Origin: Subtercola endophyticus
GTDB taxonomy: Bacteria; Actinomycetota; Actinomycetes; Actinomycetales; Microbacteriaceae
Assembly: GCF_021044565.1 (NCBI RefSeq)
Contig: NZ_CP087997.1
Coordinates: forward strand, 930,001-994,000
DNA: 64,000 nt
Direction: 5' to 3'
The position numbers were made by a program, and so were the translations under genes. Under the pieces are notes generated by a model, which ran no database searches, was not told the origin of the DNA, and saw only the letters and a list, made by a program, of their open reading frames with translations. Shown in pieces: positions 1 to 11,766 of the stretch (the first letter of the stretch is position 1; every line of letters begins with the position of its first letter).

Positions 1-61
1 CACACCCCCACCGTTCGTCGACGCGAGAGCTGAGCTCCACGCCCCGATACAGGAGAAAGCG

Positions 62-874
62 CTGATATCTAACGCTGTAAACCTGCTAGCCCCGTTAGCA
101 ACCGATGATGGTAGCTTCACGGGTCCATCCATCAATGAATTCTTTCCCGATGTGTTGCTCTTCGCGGGCACCCCCTTCGAGATCAACCGCATCATGATCA
201 TCCGCTTCATCGCGGTTGCGGCGATCGTGCTGATCTTCTATATCGGCACCCGCCGCATGAAGATCGTGCCCGGGCGGTTCCAAAGTCTCGTGGAAATGGG
301 CCTCGACTTCGTTCGAGTCAGCATCGCCGAAGACCTGCTCGGCAAAAAAGACGGTCGACGCTTCTTGCCGATTCTCACGACCATGTTCTTCATGATCCTG
401 TTGTTCAACCTGACGGGCATCATTCCGTTGCTGAACATCGCGGGCACCTCGGTGATCGGTGTGCCGATCGTGCTGGCCATCGTGTCGTACGTCTGCTTCA
501 TCTACGCCGGTGTTCGTAAACACCCGGGGGCGTTCTTCAAGAATGCGCTGTTCCCGCCCGGAGTTCCGCTGCCGCTGTACATCATCGTCGCGCCCATCGA
601 GTTCGTTTCGACGTTCATCCTGCGCCCGGTCACGCTGACGCTGCGACTGCTGATGAACATGGTGGTCGGTCACCTTCTGCTGGTGCTGTTCTTCTCGGCG
701 ACGTCGTTTTTCTTGTTCACCGCCGGCGGCTGGTTCGCCCTGTTCGGCATCGGAACACTCGCCTTCGGTTTCGTCTTCACGCTCTTCGAGATTCTGGTCG
801 CCGTGCTGCAGGCATACGTCTTCACTCTGCTGACCGGTGTCTACATCCAGCTCGCGCTGGCCGACGAGCACTGA
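62..874 (+). CDS. atpB: F1Fo ATP synthase subunit a
   Basis: Membrane subunit a of Fo, which forms the proton half-channels next to the c-ring. Several hydrophobic helices are visible, with the conserved LRPVTLTLRLLMNM helix carrying the essential arginine, then GHLLLVL. The first conventional start is GTG at 152, but the frame is open upstream and encodes family-like sequence (SFTGPSINEFFPD just before that GTG). An AGGAG at 51-55 lies 6 nt before a CTG at 62, so I infer a CTG start giving about 270 aa, a usual length for the family. First gene of the visible atp operon; atpI, if present, lies outside the window. The function is certain and the start is not. Confidence 0.85.
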   Translation: MISNAVNLLAPLATDDGSFTGPSINEFFPDVLLFAGTPFEINRIMIIRFIAVAAIVLIFYIGTRRMKIVPGRFQSLVEMGLDFVRVSIAEDLLGKKDGRRFLPILTTMFFMILLFNLTGIIPLLNIAGTSVIGVPIVLAIVSYVCFIYAGVRKHPGAFFKNALFPPGVPLPLYIIVAPIEFVSTFILRPVTLTLRLLMNMVVGHLLLVLFFSATSFFLFTAGGWFALFGIGTLAFGFVFTLFEILVAVLQAYVFTLLTGVYIQLALADEH

Positions 875-884
875 TCCACTCAGA

Positions 885-1220
<336 letters not shown>

Positions 1221-1261
1221 ACCCTGCCTCACGAAACCACAGAGTTTAGAAAGGAGGCACG

Positions 1262-1864
1262 ATGTCTTATTCACTGACCACAGTGATTGCGGCTGAAGAA
1301 GCGACCCACAACCCGATTCTGCCCGAAACCCCAGACCTGCTCTGGGGTGCAGTGTGCTTCATCGTCTTGTTGGTGTTCTTCTGGCGCCTGGTTCTGCCGC
1401 GCATGAAGAAGCTGCTCGACGACCGCGGTGAAGCCATCGAGGGCAATATCGAGAAGGCCGATGCGGCGCAGAAAGAAGCCGACGCGCTTCTGGCGCAGTA
1501 CACGGCACAGCTGTCGGATGCCCGCGTCGAAGCCGGCTCGATTCGTGAGCAGGCCCGTACCGACGGCCAGCGTATCCTCGCGGAGCTCAAAGAGCAGGCG
1601 AACGCAGAGGCAGCGCGCATTGCTGCGACTGCACAGTCGCAGATCGAAGCAGAGCGTCAGGCGGCCGTCGTGTCGCTTCGAAGCGAAGTCGGCTCGCTCG
1701 CGATCGACCTCGCGTCGGGCGTCATCGGTGAGAGCCTCACCGATGACAAGCGTTCGGCTGCCATCGTCGACCGGTTCCTCGCCGATCTCGAAGCGAGCGA
1801 AGCTGCGGCCAGCGCCGCTGCTCCCAGTAACGGGGCTCCCAGCACCGGGGCGGTGTCGTCGTAA
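1262..1864 (+). CDS. atpF: F1Fo ATP synthase subunit b
   Basis: Peripheral stalk subunit b of 200 aa. A single transmembrane helix lies near residues 27-48 (LLWGAVCFIVLLVFFW), followed by a long Ala/Glu/Gln-rich coiled coil that runs up to F1 and holds the delta subunit. The C-terminal 20 residues are a low-complexity Ala/Ser/Pro tail. A strong AAAGGAGG precedes the ATG. It sits 2 nt before atpH, so translation is probably coupled. Confidence 0.96.
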   Translation: MSYSLTTVIAAEEATHNPILPETPDLLWGAVCFIVLLVFFWRLVLPRMKKLLDDRGEAIEGNIEKADAAQKEADALLAQYTAQLSDARVEAGSIREQARTDGQRILAELKEQANAEAARIAATAQSQIEAERQAAVVSLRSEVGSLAIDLASGVIGESLTDDKRSAAIVDRFLADLEASEAAASAAAPSNGAPSTGAVSS

Positions 1865-1866
1865 GC

Positions 1867-2667
1867 ATGGGAAGCGCAAGCAGACTAGCTCTGACGTCGT
1901 CGAACGCCGCTCTTGCGGCCGTCGCGCCGGGTGCGTTGACGTTGTCGGTGGGCGAAGACCTCTTCGCCGCCGGCCGCATCATCGGTGCCTCGGCTCAGTT
2001 CCGCGGCCTGCTCAGCGACCCGTCGATCGAACAGGCCGAGAAGTCCGGACTCATCGAACGGGTGTTCGGCAACGACCTGAGCACAGACGCGTTGTCACTG
2101 TTGACAACCATCGCCTCGGCGACGTGGTCGAATACGGATGATCTGCTCAGCGGCATCGAAGAGGTGGCGTTGCGCGTCATTGCGACGAGTGCCCCGGCTG
2201 GTCTCTCGATCGAGGCCGAGCTGTTCGAGTTCGGTGAGATCGTGTCGTCGGACTCTGCGCTCGAGCTGGCGGTGAGTTCGAGCTTCGGTCCGCCGGAGTC
2301 GAAGGTCGCTCTGATCAACGCGCTTCTGCAGGGCAAAGCCTCCGAACAGACCGTCGTCATCGTGCGGCACCTCGTGCTGCAACCCCGCGGGCGTCGTATC
2401 GAAGAGCTGCTGAACACCGCGGCATCCATCGTCGCCGACTCGAACGGGCAGTCGATCGCCACCGTCACCAGCGCCACGCCGTTGGCCGCGACGCAGGTCG
2501 AGCGTCTGCGCACGGCCCTCGGCCGAACCTACGGGCGCGAACTTGCGATCAACCAGGTCGTCGACCCGTCGGTACTCGGCGGGCTGCGCGTGCAGATCGG
2601 GGCCGACGTCATCGACGGCAGCGTCGAGTCGCGTCTGAACGATCTTCGACAGAAATTGACGGCCTGA
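1867..2667 (+). CDS. atpH: F1Fo ATP synthase subunit delta
   Basis: Delta subunit linking the b stalk to the top of the alpha3beta3 hexamer. At 266 aa it is longer than the roughly 180 aa of E. coli, as is usual in Actinobacteria. The C-terminal half has the recognisable delta signature (VTSATPL, then LGGLRVQIGADVIDGSVESRL). The ATG lies 2 nt after the atpF stop. Part of the contiguous atp operon. Confidence 0.95.
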   Translation: MGSASRLALTSSNAALAAVAPGALTLSVGEDLFAAGRIIGASAQFRGLLSDPSIEQAEKSGLIERVFGNDLSTDALSLLTTIASATWSNTDDLLSGIEEVALRVIATSAPAGLSIEAELFEFGEIVSSDSALELAVSSSFGPPESKVALINALLQGKASEQTVVIVRHLVLQPRGRRIEELLNTAASIVADSNGQSIATVTSATPLAATQVERLRTALGRTYGRELAINQVVDPSVLGGLRVQIGADVIDGSVESRLNDLRQKLTA

Positions 2668-2724
2668 CCCGCCTGCCGGGTTACACAGACCGCATACTTT
2701 TACCTATACATCAAAGGATTGGCA

Positions 2725-4362
<1,638 letters not shown>

Positions 4363-4365
4363 GCC

Positions 4366-5265
4366 ATGGCCGCACAGCTGAGGGTCTACCGGCAGAAGAT
4401 CAAGTCTGCCCAGACGACCAAGAAGATCACTCGGGCGATGGAGCTCATCTCCGCCTCCCGAATTCAGAAGGCCCAGGCCCGGGTCGCGGCATCATCTCCC
4501 TACGCGCGCGCGGTCACCCGTGCCGTGTCGGCGGTTGCCACGTACTCGAACGTCGACCACATTCTGACGACGGAGCCCGAGAAGGTGGAGCGTGCGCTTG
4601 TCGTCGTCTTCGCCTCCGACCGCGGTCTCGCCGGTGCCTTCAGCTCGAGCGTTCTCAAGGAGTCCGAACAGCTGACCACGCTGCTGCGCAGCGAGGGCAA
4701 AGAGGTCGACTACTTCGTGGTCGGTCGTAAAGCTGCCGCGTACTTCGCTTTTCGCAAGCGTGTCGCTCTGCAGACGTGGACCGGCGGAACAGACCAACCC
4801 ACGTTCGAGGTCGCGAAAGAGATCGGCGACGCGCTGGTCGAGATCTTCGTGAAAGATGCGGCCGAGGGCGGCGTCGACGAGATCCACATCGTGTACAACC
4901 GCTTCGTGAGCATGGTCTCTCAGGTTCCCGAGATCGTGCGGCTGCTTCCACTCGAGGTCGTCGAAGAGATGGAGACGCCCGGCCCCACCGAGGTGCTTCC
5001 GCTATACGAGTTCGAGCCCGAGGTCGGCGACGTTCTGGATGCTCTGCTTCCGGTCTACATCGAAAGCCGTATCTTCAACGCCATGCTGCAGAGTGCGGCC
5101 TCCGAGCACGCCGCTCGTCAGCGGGCTATGAAGTCGGCCAGCGACAACGCCGACAAGCTCATCCGGGACTACACCCGCCTCGCCAACAACGCCCGCCAGA
5201 GCGAGATCACGCAGCAGATCTCCGAGATCGTGGGCGGCGCCGACGCGTTGACGCCCGCACGTTAG
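4366..5265 (+). CDS. atpG: F1Fo ATP synthase subunit gamma
   Basis: Central rotor shaft, 299 aa. The two terminal helices that form the coiled-coil axle are conserved: N-terminal [20 protein letters not shown] and C-terminal [20 protein letters not shown]. It starts 3 nt after the atpA stop. Length and motifs are ordinary for the family. Confidence 0.97.
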   Translation: MAAQLRVYRQKIKSAQTTKKITRAMELISASRIQKAQARVAASSPYARAVTRAVSAVATYSNVDHILTTEPEKVERALVVVFASDRGLAGAFSSSVLKESEQLTTLLRSEGKEVDYFVVGRKAAAYFAFRKRVALQTWTGGTDQPTFEVAKEIGDALVEIFVKDAAEGGVDEIHIVYNRFVSMVSQVPEIVRLLPLEVVEEMETPGPTEVLPLYEFEPEVGDVLDALLPVYIESRIFNAMLQSAASEHAARQRAMKSASDNADKLIRDYTRLANNARQSEITQQISEIVGGADALTPAR

Positions 5266-6804
<1,539 letters not shown>

Positions 6805-6806
6805 CC

Positions 6807-7088
6807 ATGGCCGATGTTTCGGATTCCGCGCCGCTCCAGGTGAGTGTCGTCGCCGCCGACCACGAAGTGTGGTCGGGCGGTGCGCGCCAGGTGATCGCGA
6901 AGACCTCCGAGGGCGAGATCGGTATTCTGCGCGGACACGAGCCGCTGCTCGCCATCTTGGCCGAGGGTGAAGTTCGTGTCACCCTGGTCGATGGCCAGCG
7001 CATCGTAGCTCAGGCTGACGAGGGCTTTTTGTCGGTCGAGAACGATCGCGTGACCATCGTTGCGCGGGCTGCAGAGCTCGTTTCTTAG
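6807..7088 (+). CDS. atpC: F1Fo ATP synthase subunit epsilon, short form
   Basis: Epsilon subunit of 93 aa, starting at the ATG 2 nt after the atpD stop. The N-terminal beta-sandwich is complete (GEIGILRGHEPLLAIL and a terminal DRVTIVARAAEL), but the protein ends there. It therefore lacks the two-helix C-terminal domain that can inhibit ATP hydrolysis in longer epsilon subunits. Short epsilons occur in related Actinobacteria. Last gene of the operon; yaaA follows after 5 nt. Confidence 0.95.
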   Translation: MADVSDSAPLQVSVVAADHEVWSGGARQVIAKTSEGEIGILRGHEPLLAILAEGEVRVTLVDGQRIVAQADEGFLSVENDRVTIVARAAELVS

Positions 7089-7093
7089 TACCG

Positions 7094-7852
7094 TTGCTCA
7101 TCGTTCTGCCCCCGTCTGAGACGAAACGAGACGGCGGCGCGGATGCTCGGCTCGACCTGGCCTCCCTTCGCTTCGCGAAGCTGAGGCCGCGTCGGGCCGA
7201 ACTCGTTCGTGCCGTGCGTACCCTCGCGCGTGACCCTTCTGCGACGATCGCCGCTCTCAAGCTGGGTCGCACTCAGCACGACGAGGTCATCCGCAACCGC
7301 CGGGTGACGCTGTCGCCGACCATGCCGGCGCTCGACCGCTACACGGGCGTGATCTTCGATGCTCTCGACGCACCGACGTTGTCGTCTGCGGCTCGAGCGT
7401 TCGCGGGCGAGCATCTGATCATCCAGTCGGCCCTCTTCGGCCCGATCGGGGCACTCGATGCCATTCCGGCGTACCGCCTATCTCACGACTCCCGCCTTCC
7501 GTCTGAGGTGCTGACGAGCGGCTCGCTCAAGAAGCACTGGGCGCCGCTCGGTTCGCGCGCCCTTGCCGGGGAGCCGGGCCTTCTGCTCGACTTTCGCTCC
7601 GAAGGTTACGTCGCTCTTTCGCCGGTGGATGCTCGCCCCAACTCGTACTTCTTGCGGGTCGTCACGGCAGGGGACGATGGCGCGGTGCGAGCGCTCAATC
7701 ACTTCAACAAACACGCTAAGGGCGAGCTGACTCGTGCCCTGCTCGAGTCTGGGGTGGACTTCGCGACGATCGGTGAAATCATCGATTGGGCACGGTTGAG
7801 CGGGCTCGACCTCGCTCAGACCGGCGAAGGCGAGATTTCGCTGACGGTGTAG
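7094..7852 (+). CDS. yaaA: YaaA/DUF328 family peroxide-stress protein
   Basis: 252-aa member of the UPF0246/YaaA family. It begins MLIVLPPSETKRD, the family hallmark, and contains RYTGVIFDALD, SALFGPIGALD and the C-terminal NHFNKHAKGELTRAL. In E. coli the family limits DNA damage from peroxide and iron and may bind DNA. TTG start 5 nt after atpC suggests read-through from the atp operon. The last seven codons form the first unit of a 28-bp tandem repeat that continues past the stop. Confidence 0.9.
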   Translation: MLIVLPPSETKRDGGADARLDLASLRFAKLRPRRAELVRAVRTLARDPSATIAALKLGRTQHDEVIRNRRVTLSPTMPALDRYTGVIFDALDAPTLSSAARAFAGEHLIIQSALFGPIGALDAIPAYRLSHDSRLPSEVLTSGSLKKHWAPLGSRALAGEPGLLLDFRSEGYVALSPVDARPNSYFLRVVTAGDDGAVRALNHFNKHAKGELTRALLESGVDFATIGEIIDWARLSGLDLAQTGEGEISLTV

Positions 7853-7957
7853 TCCGTGTGGGACTTCGCTGACGGTCTTGCGTATGTCAGATTTCGCTGA
7901 CGGTTTTACGGGTGTCAGATTTCGCTGCGGGTTTCGCGCGTGTGAGATCTCGCAGCG
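7829..7957. repeat. 28-bp tandem repeat overlapping the yaaA stop
   Basis: Four imperfect 28-bp units (7829-7856, 7857-7884, 7885-7912, 7913-7940) plus a partial fifth, sharing the core GATTTCGCTGACGG. The first unit encodes the last residues of YaaA and its stop codon. The rest lies in the convergent gap before tag. There are no spacers between units, so it is not a CRISPR array. Confidence 0.9.
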
Positions 7958-7991
7958 CGACGGGATCGCCCGCGCGAGTCGATCTCAGGGT

Positions 7992-8708
7992 TCAGTCGAC
8001 AGCCAGGAAGCACCCCTCCACGTGGTCGTCGACGAGCCCGGCGGACTGCATGAGCGCGTACATGGTGGTCGGTCCGACGAACTTGTAGCCCAGCCTTCTA
8101 AGCTCTTTGCTGAGCGCCACGGACTCTGGGGTAGTCGCGACGAAATCGTCTAGCGTGCGGGGCCGTGGTCGTTTCTCGTGGGGCTGGAAGCTCCAGACAA
8201 GAGCATCGAGCGCTCCGTCACCTCGTTCCTCCACAAGCTGCCGCGTGACGTTGGCGTTGTTGATGGCCGCTTGGATCTTGCCACGGTGTCTGATGATGGA
8301 GGCGTCTGTCACGAGTCTTTCGACGTCGTCGTCGGTGAAATCAGCGACCGTTTCGATGTCGAAGTTCGAGAACGCCGCGCGGAAGGCGGGCCTGCGCCGC
8401 AGAATGGTGATCCACGACAGCCCGGCTTGAAACCCTTCGAGGCTGATTTTCTCGTACAGCGGGCGGTCGCCGTGGAGCGGCTTTCCCCACTCGTTGTCGT
8501 GGTACGGCCGGTAGTCGGGGTCGTTGCCGGCCCAGATGCAGCGTGCTTTGCCGTCGTCGCCCACCGCGATGGCTTCGCGCACTGCGTGCGCAGTCGCAGT
8601 CGCAGTTCCAGTCGCAGTCGCACTCGCAGTCGGCGTCGCCGTCGCAATCCCCGGGGCGATCGCGGCGCCCGATGGTTTCGCGCCAGCCTCAGGATCGTGC
8701 TCGCTCAC
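7992..8708 (-). CDS. tag: DNA-3-methyladenine glycosylase I
   Basis: Removes 3-methyladenine from alkylated DNA. The 238-aa product has the Tag signature: RCIWAGNDPDYRPYHDNEWG with the substrate-binding Trp/Tyr/Glu cluster, ISLEGFQAGLSW, then FVGPTTMYALMQSAG. The GTG start shares 4 nt (GTGA) with the stop of ogt, so the two repair genes are translationally coupled. Residues about 20-45 are an Ala/Thr run encoded by a GCAGTC-like hexamer repeat and are absent from typical Tag proteins. Confidence 0.92.
   Translation of the reverse strand: MSEHDPEAGAKPSGAAIAPGIATATPTASATATGTATATAHAVREAIAVGDDGKARCIWAGNDPDYRPYHDNEWGKPLHGDRPLYEKISLEGFQAGLSWITILRRRPAFRAAFSNFDIETVADFTDDDVERLVTDASIIRHRGKIQAAINNANVTRQLVEERGDGALDALVWSFQPHEKRPRPRTLDDFVATTPESVALSKELRRLGYKFVGPTTMYALMQSAGLVDDHVEGCFLAVD
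8590..8646. repeat. Hexanucleotide repeat in the tag N-terminal coding region
   Basis: About nine imperfect copies of a GCAGTC-type 6-mer on the plus strand, encoding alternating Ala/Thr on the minus strand. In frame, so the gene stays open. A simple-sequence tract prone to slippage. Confidence 0.8.
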
Positions 8709-9352
8709 AGGTGCCCGATGCTCTCGTGGTCGAGCAGCCAGACCTTGGTGGGAATGCCGTTGCCGCCGCTGTAGCCGGTGATCTTCTGGTTCGATGCGAG
8801 AACTCGGTGGCAGCCGACGATGATGGGGATCGGATTCGCCCCGACAGCACCACCCACCGCCCGGCCCGAACCCGGTCTGCCTGCGGCCAGCCCGAGCTCG
8901 CCGTACGACACGAACTCGCCCCAACCGACTCGCTGGAGCTGAGCCCAGACCGCCTGCTGAAACGGGGTGCCCGCCATCTTCAGCGGGAGGTCGAACTCTC
9001 TGCGAGTGCCCGCGAAGTACTCGGCGAGTTGCCGCAGCGCTTCGTCGAGCACCGGATTCGTGCGCTCAGCGAGGTCGTCGTGGGGGAGCGTATCGACCCG
9101 TTCCATACTGAGCGACGTAATCGCCTCGTCATCGGCGGTGAGTTCGATGCGCCCAATCGGGCTGTCGGTGCGTACGAGGAATTCGGGTACGGGCGTACCG
9201 GGCACGGGTGTACCGGGCACGGGGCTACCGGGCACGGGGCTACCGGGTACCGGCTTAGCGAGGCCCGCCTCGGCCTCGGATTCGAGTGTTATTGCTGTCA
9301 TGCTCCGACTGTATAACCGCCCGTCGGCAGGTGGCTCGCTGAGATCAGACAT
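8705..9352 (-). CDS. ogt: Methylated-DNA--protein-cysteine methyltransferase
   Basis: Suicide enzyme that moves the methyl group from O6-methylguanine to its own cysteine. 215 aa; motifs include TPFQQAVWAQL, FVSYGELGLAAGRPG and AVGGAVGANPIPI, then VGCHRVL with acceptor Cys181. The usual PCHRV is GCHRV here. ATG at 9352 has GGAGG 9 nt upstream; a second ATG at 9301 has poor spacing. Residues about 33-55 are a PVPGT/S pentapeptide array. Forms an alkylation-repair operon with tag through a GTGA overlap. Confidence 0.93.
   Translation of the reverse strand: MSDLSEPPADGRLYSRSMTAITLESEAEAGLAKPVPGSPVPGSPVPGTPVPGTPVPEFLVRTDSPIGRIELTADDEAITSLSMERVDTLPHDDLAERTNPVLDEALRQLAEYFAGTRREFDLPLKMAGTPFQQAVWAQLQRVGWGEFVSYGELGLAAGRPGSGRAVGGAVGANPIPIIVGCHRVLASNQKITGYSGGNGIPTKVWLLDHESIGHL
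9188..9255. repeat. 15-bp tandem repeat in ogt
   Basis: Four full 15-bp units starting at 9196, 9211, 9226 and 9241 (consensus TACCGGGCACGGGGC), plus a partial unit upstream. They encode repeated PVPGS/PVPGT between the N-terminus and the Ogt fold. Two neighbouring units are identical, which suggests recent duplication. Confidence 0.9.
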
Positions 9353-9427
9353 TGTGCATAACCTCCGCCGTCAACCATCTGTGTACAACTGGAGTGCCGC
9401 CGCGATCACGGGTAGCGTTGGCCTGCC

Positions 9428-10150
9428 ATGGCTGACTCACTCGACACGCAACGCTCACACGACACGCAAGACTCACACGATTCTCTGCACACCCATCGCG
9501 ATTTCGGCGAAACCCCCCTCGACGAGTCCGACCTCGACGCCGACCCGTTCGTGCAGTTTCAGGTGTGGTTGGGGGAGGCCGAGGGGGCCGGTCTGTCCGA
9601 GCCGAATGCTATGGTGCTCAGCACGGTAGACGCCGAAGGCACCCCGAGCAGCCGAACGGTTCTGTTGCGGGGTGTTCGTGCAGGCGGCTTCGAGTTCTTC
9701 ACGAACTACGACTCGCGCAAGGGTCGGGCGCTGGGCGAGCATCCGGTGGCCAGCGCGTTGTTTCCGTGGTACCTATTGCAGCGCCAGGTGATCATCGAGG
9801 GGAGCGTCGAGCGGGTCAGTGCGGCCGAGAGCGATGCGTACTTCGCTGGCCGGCCGTACAAGTCGCAGATCGCCGCGATAGCGAGCGCTCAGTCGCAGCC
9901 GCTCGGTGCGCGGGCCGACCTCGAGCGGCGGGTCGCTGAGCTCGGTGCTGCGCATCCTGAGGGCGGGCCCGTGCCGCGTCCGGAGCACTGGGGCGGGTAT
10001 CGGCTGATCCCGTCGCGCATCGAGTTCTGGAAGGGGCGGCGTTCACGCCTGCACGACAGGCTCGTCTACACGCCGGCGCCCGACACGCTCGACGGCCCTT
10101 CGTCAACACCGGATGCCCGTTCCTGGCAGGTCACGCGCCTTCAGCCCTGA
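9428..10150 (+). CDS. pdxH: Pyridoxamine 5'-phosphate oxidase
   Basis: FMN enzyme that oxidises pyridoxamine or pyridoxine 5'-phosphate to PLP. The 240-aa product has PNAMVLSTVDAEGTPSSRTV, FFTNYDSRKGRAL for FMN phosphate binding, RPYKSQIAAIASAQSQPL, and the C-terminal EHWGGYRLIP and EFWKGRRSRLHDR of the PNPOx C-terminal domain. The first 30 residues are a Ser/His/Asp/Thr-rich tail of uncertain role. Divergent from ogt; a TAGCGT box lies 9 nt before the ATG. It may supply PLP to the aminotransferases nearby. Confidence 0.95.
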   Translation: MADSLDTQRSHDTQDSHDSLHTHRDFGETPLDESDLDADPFVQFQVWLGEAEGAGLSEPNAMVLSTVDAEGTPSSRTVLLRGVRAGGFEFFTNYDSRKGRALGEHPVASALFPWYLLQRQVIIEGSVERVSAAESDAYFAGRPYKSQIAAIASAQSQPLGARADLERRVAELGAAHPEGGPVPRPEHWGGYRLIPSRIEFWKGRRSRLHDRLVYTPAPDTLDGPSSTPDARSWQVTRLQP

Positions 10151-10154
10151 CGCT

Positions 10155-11741
10155 TCAGTGGCCGGTGAGCGGCCCGAGCAGCTTCGCGGTGCGGGAGGAG
10201 CGCCCGGTCAGACGCTCTTCACGGTCGGCGAGGTCGGCGGAGGTCAGGCCCAGGTTGGCTCCGATGAAGCGCAGCGGTTCGGGCTCCCAACGGGGTGAGA
10301 GGTGGTTGACCCACGGCAGCCGAGTGAGGTCGTAACCGCGGATGTAGGCAGCCGCGTGGCCCGGGCCGGTGTGCGGGCCGGTCGCCCGGGCGGTCGAGGG
10401 CGCGACTGCTTCCGGTGCCAGGGTGCCTGTCAGGTCTTGACCGGTCATGAGGGCCGTCAGCGTGCGCCCGGCCAGGTTGGTGGTGCTGAGGCCGTCGCCC
10501 ACGTAACCGCCCGCGAAGGCGATTCCGGTGCGCGGGTTGAACGCCGCCGAGGCGTGCCAGTCGCGCGGAACACCGATCGGCCCGCCCCAGCGATGCGTCA
10601 CGGCTGCATCGAACGCGTCGGGAAACAGGTCGACGAGCGTGTCGCGAAGGTGACGAAACACCTGATCCACCTGGTCGTAGGCGGGGCGGATGCTCGATCC
10701 CAAGTGATAGCGGGCGCCACGTCCGCCGAACGCGAACCGGTTGTCTGCCGTGCGCTGGCCGTAGATGAGCAGGTGCCGATAGTCGCTGAAGGTGCTGCCG
10801 TGGGGGAGTGCGGCCTGCTGCCAGAATTCGTCGGGCAGCGGCTCGGTGGCGATCATGAGGGAGTACAACGGCAGGATGCGACGGCCGACGCCGGGCAGCT
10901 GCGATCCATAGGCCTCGGTGGCGATGACGATGCGGTCGCAGCGCACCGTGCCCCGCGCGAACTCGACCCGGCGCGGCTCCCACCCGGTGACCTCGGTGTG
11001 CTCGTAGATCGTCACCCCGAGCCGTTCGACGACGCGCGCGAGGCCCTGCACGAGCTTCATCGGGTGCAGCCGCGCGCACGCGGGATCGAATGACGCTCCC
11101 AACGCGCCGGCAGGATGCCCGTTCCGCTGCTGGTGGGCCTCCCGTTCGGCGAGAGCGACCCCTTCGGACGAGAGCGATGTGCGGGGCGGCATCTCTCGTC
11201 CGGAGAGGTCGCTCTCGCCGGATCCGGAGGCGGGGGCGGGCGGCGCGGCGAAGGCGCGTGGCGCGGCGAAGGCGCGATAGGCGAGCGCGTCGACGCCGAA
11301 GCGGGCGGCCTCGGCGACGTCGGCACGCGCGGCGGCGACCTGCACGGGATTCATCGCGAACGTGAGGGTGCCGCCCTGGGCGAAGTCGCAGTCGATGCCC
11401 TCGGCCGCCGTCACGGCGCCCACTTCGGTCACGGTGTCGACCATCGCGCGGCGCATGGCGACCGCCGCGTCGAAGCCGTAGGTGCGCTCGAGCGAGGCCG
11501 CCGAGCGCGGGAACAGCGCCGAACACCAGCCGCCGTTACGCCCCGAGGCTCCGAACCCCACCGTCTGCTTCTCGAGGATGACGATCGAGTGGGTGGGGTC
11601 GGCGCGGGCGAGGTAGTACGCGGTCCAGAGCGCCGTGAGGCCACCCCCGACGATGCACACGTCGGTGTCGAGGTCGGTTTCGAGCGCGGCCCGCGGATGC
11701 CCGGGCGGAGCCGAGTCGGCCCAGTAGCTGACCCCGGTCAT
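10155..11741 (-). CDS. FAD-dependent oxidoreductase, PuuB/DAO family
   Basis: Flavoprotein amine or amino-acid oxidase of about 528 aa. The N-terminal Rossmann motif is VCIVGGGLTALWTAYYLA, and GFGASGRNGGWCS is typical of gamma-glutamylputrescine oxidoreductase-like DAO proteins; the C-terminal FAD contact is IAFAGGYVGDGLSTTNLAGR. I chose ATG 11741; a GTG at 11765, just after the preceding stop, is possible. Third gene of the Lrp-aminotransferase-oxidoreductase unit, so probably acts on a polyamine-derived amine. No glutamate-putrescine ligase is nearby, so the exact substrate is unknown. Confidence 0.8.
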   Translation of the reverse strand: MTGVSYWADSAPPGHPRAALETDLDTDVCIVGGGLTALWTAYYLARADPTHSIVILEKQTVGFGASGRNGGWCSALFPRSAASLERTYGFDAAVAMRRAMVDTVTEVGAVTAAEGIDCDFAQGGTLTFAMNPVQVAAARADVAEAARFGVDALAYRAFAAPRAFAAPPAPASGSGESDLSGREMPPRTSLSSEGVALAEREAHQQRNGHPAGALGASFDPACARLHPMKLVQGLARVVERLGVTIYEHTEVTGWEPRRVEFARGTVRCDRIVIATEAYGSQLPGVGRRILPLYSLMIATEPLPDEFWQQAALPHGSTFSDYRHLLIYGQRTADNRFAFGGRGARYHLGSSIRPAYDQVDQVFRHLRDTLVDLFPDAFDAAVTHRWGGPIGVPRDWHASAAFNPRTGIAFAGGYVGDGLSTTNLAGRTLTALMTGQDLTGTLAPEAVAPSTARATGPHTGPGHAAAYIRGYDLTRLPWVNHLSPRWEPEPLRFIGANLGLTSADLADREERLTGRSSRTAKLLGPLTGH

Positions 11742-11766
11742 CCGTTCTGCCCGCCTCGCACCCACC

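Noticed and set aside
7857..7957. Direct repeats that could suggest a CRISPR array
   Set aside because: The 28-bp units are contiguous with no spacers, they begin inside a coding sequence, and no cas genes are present.
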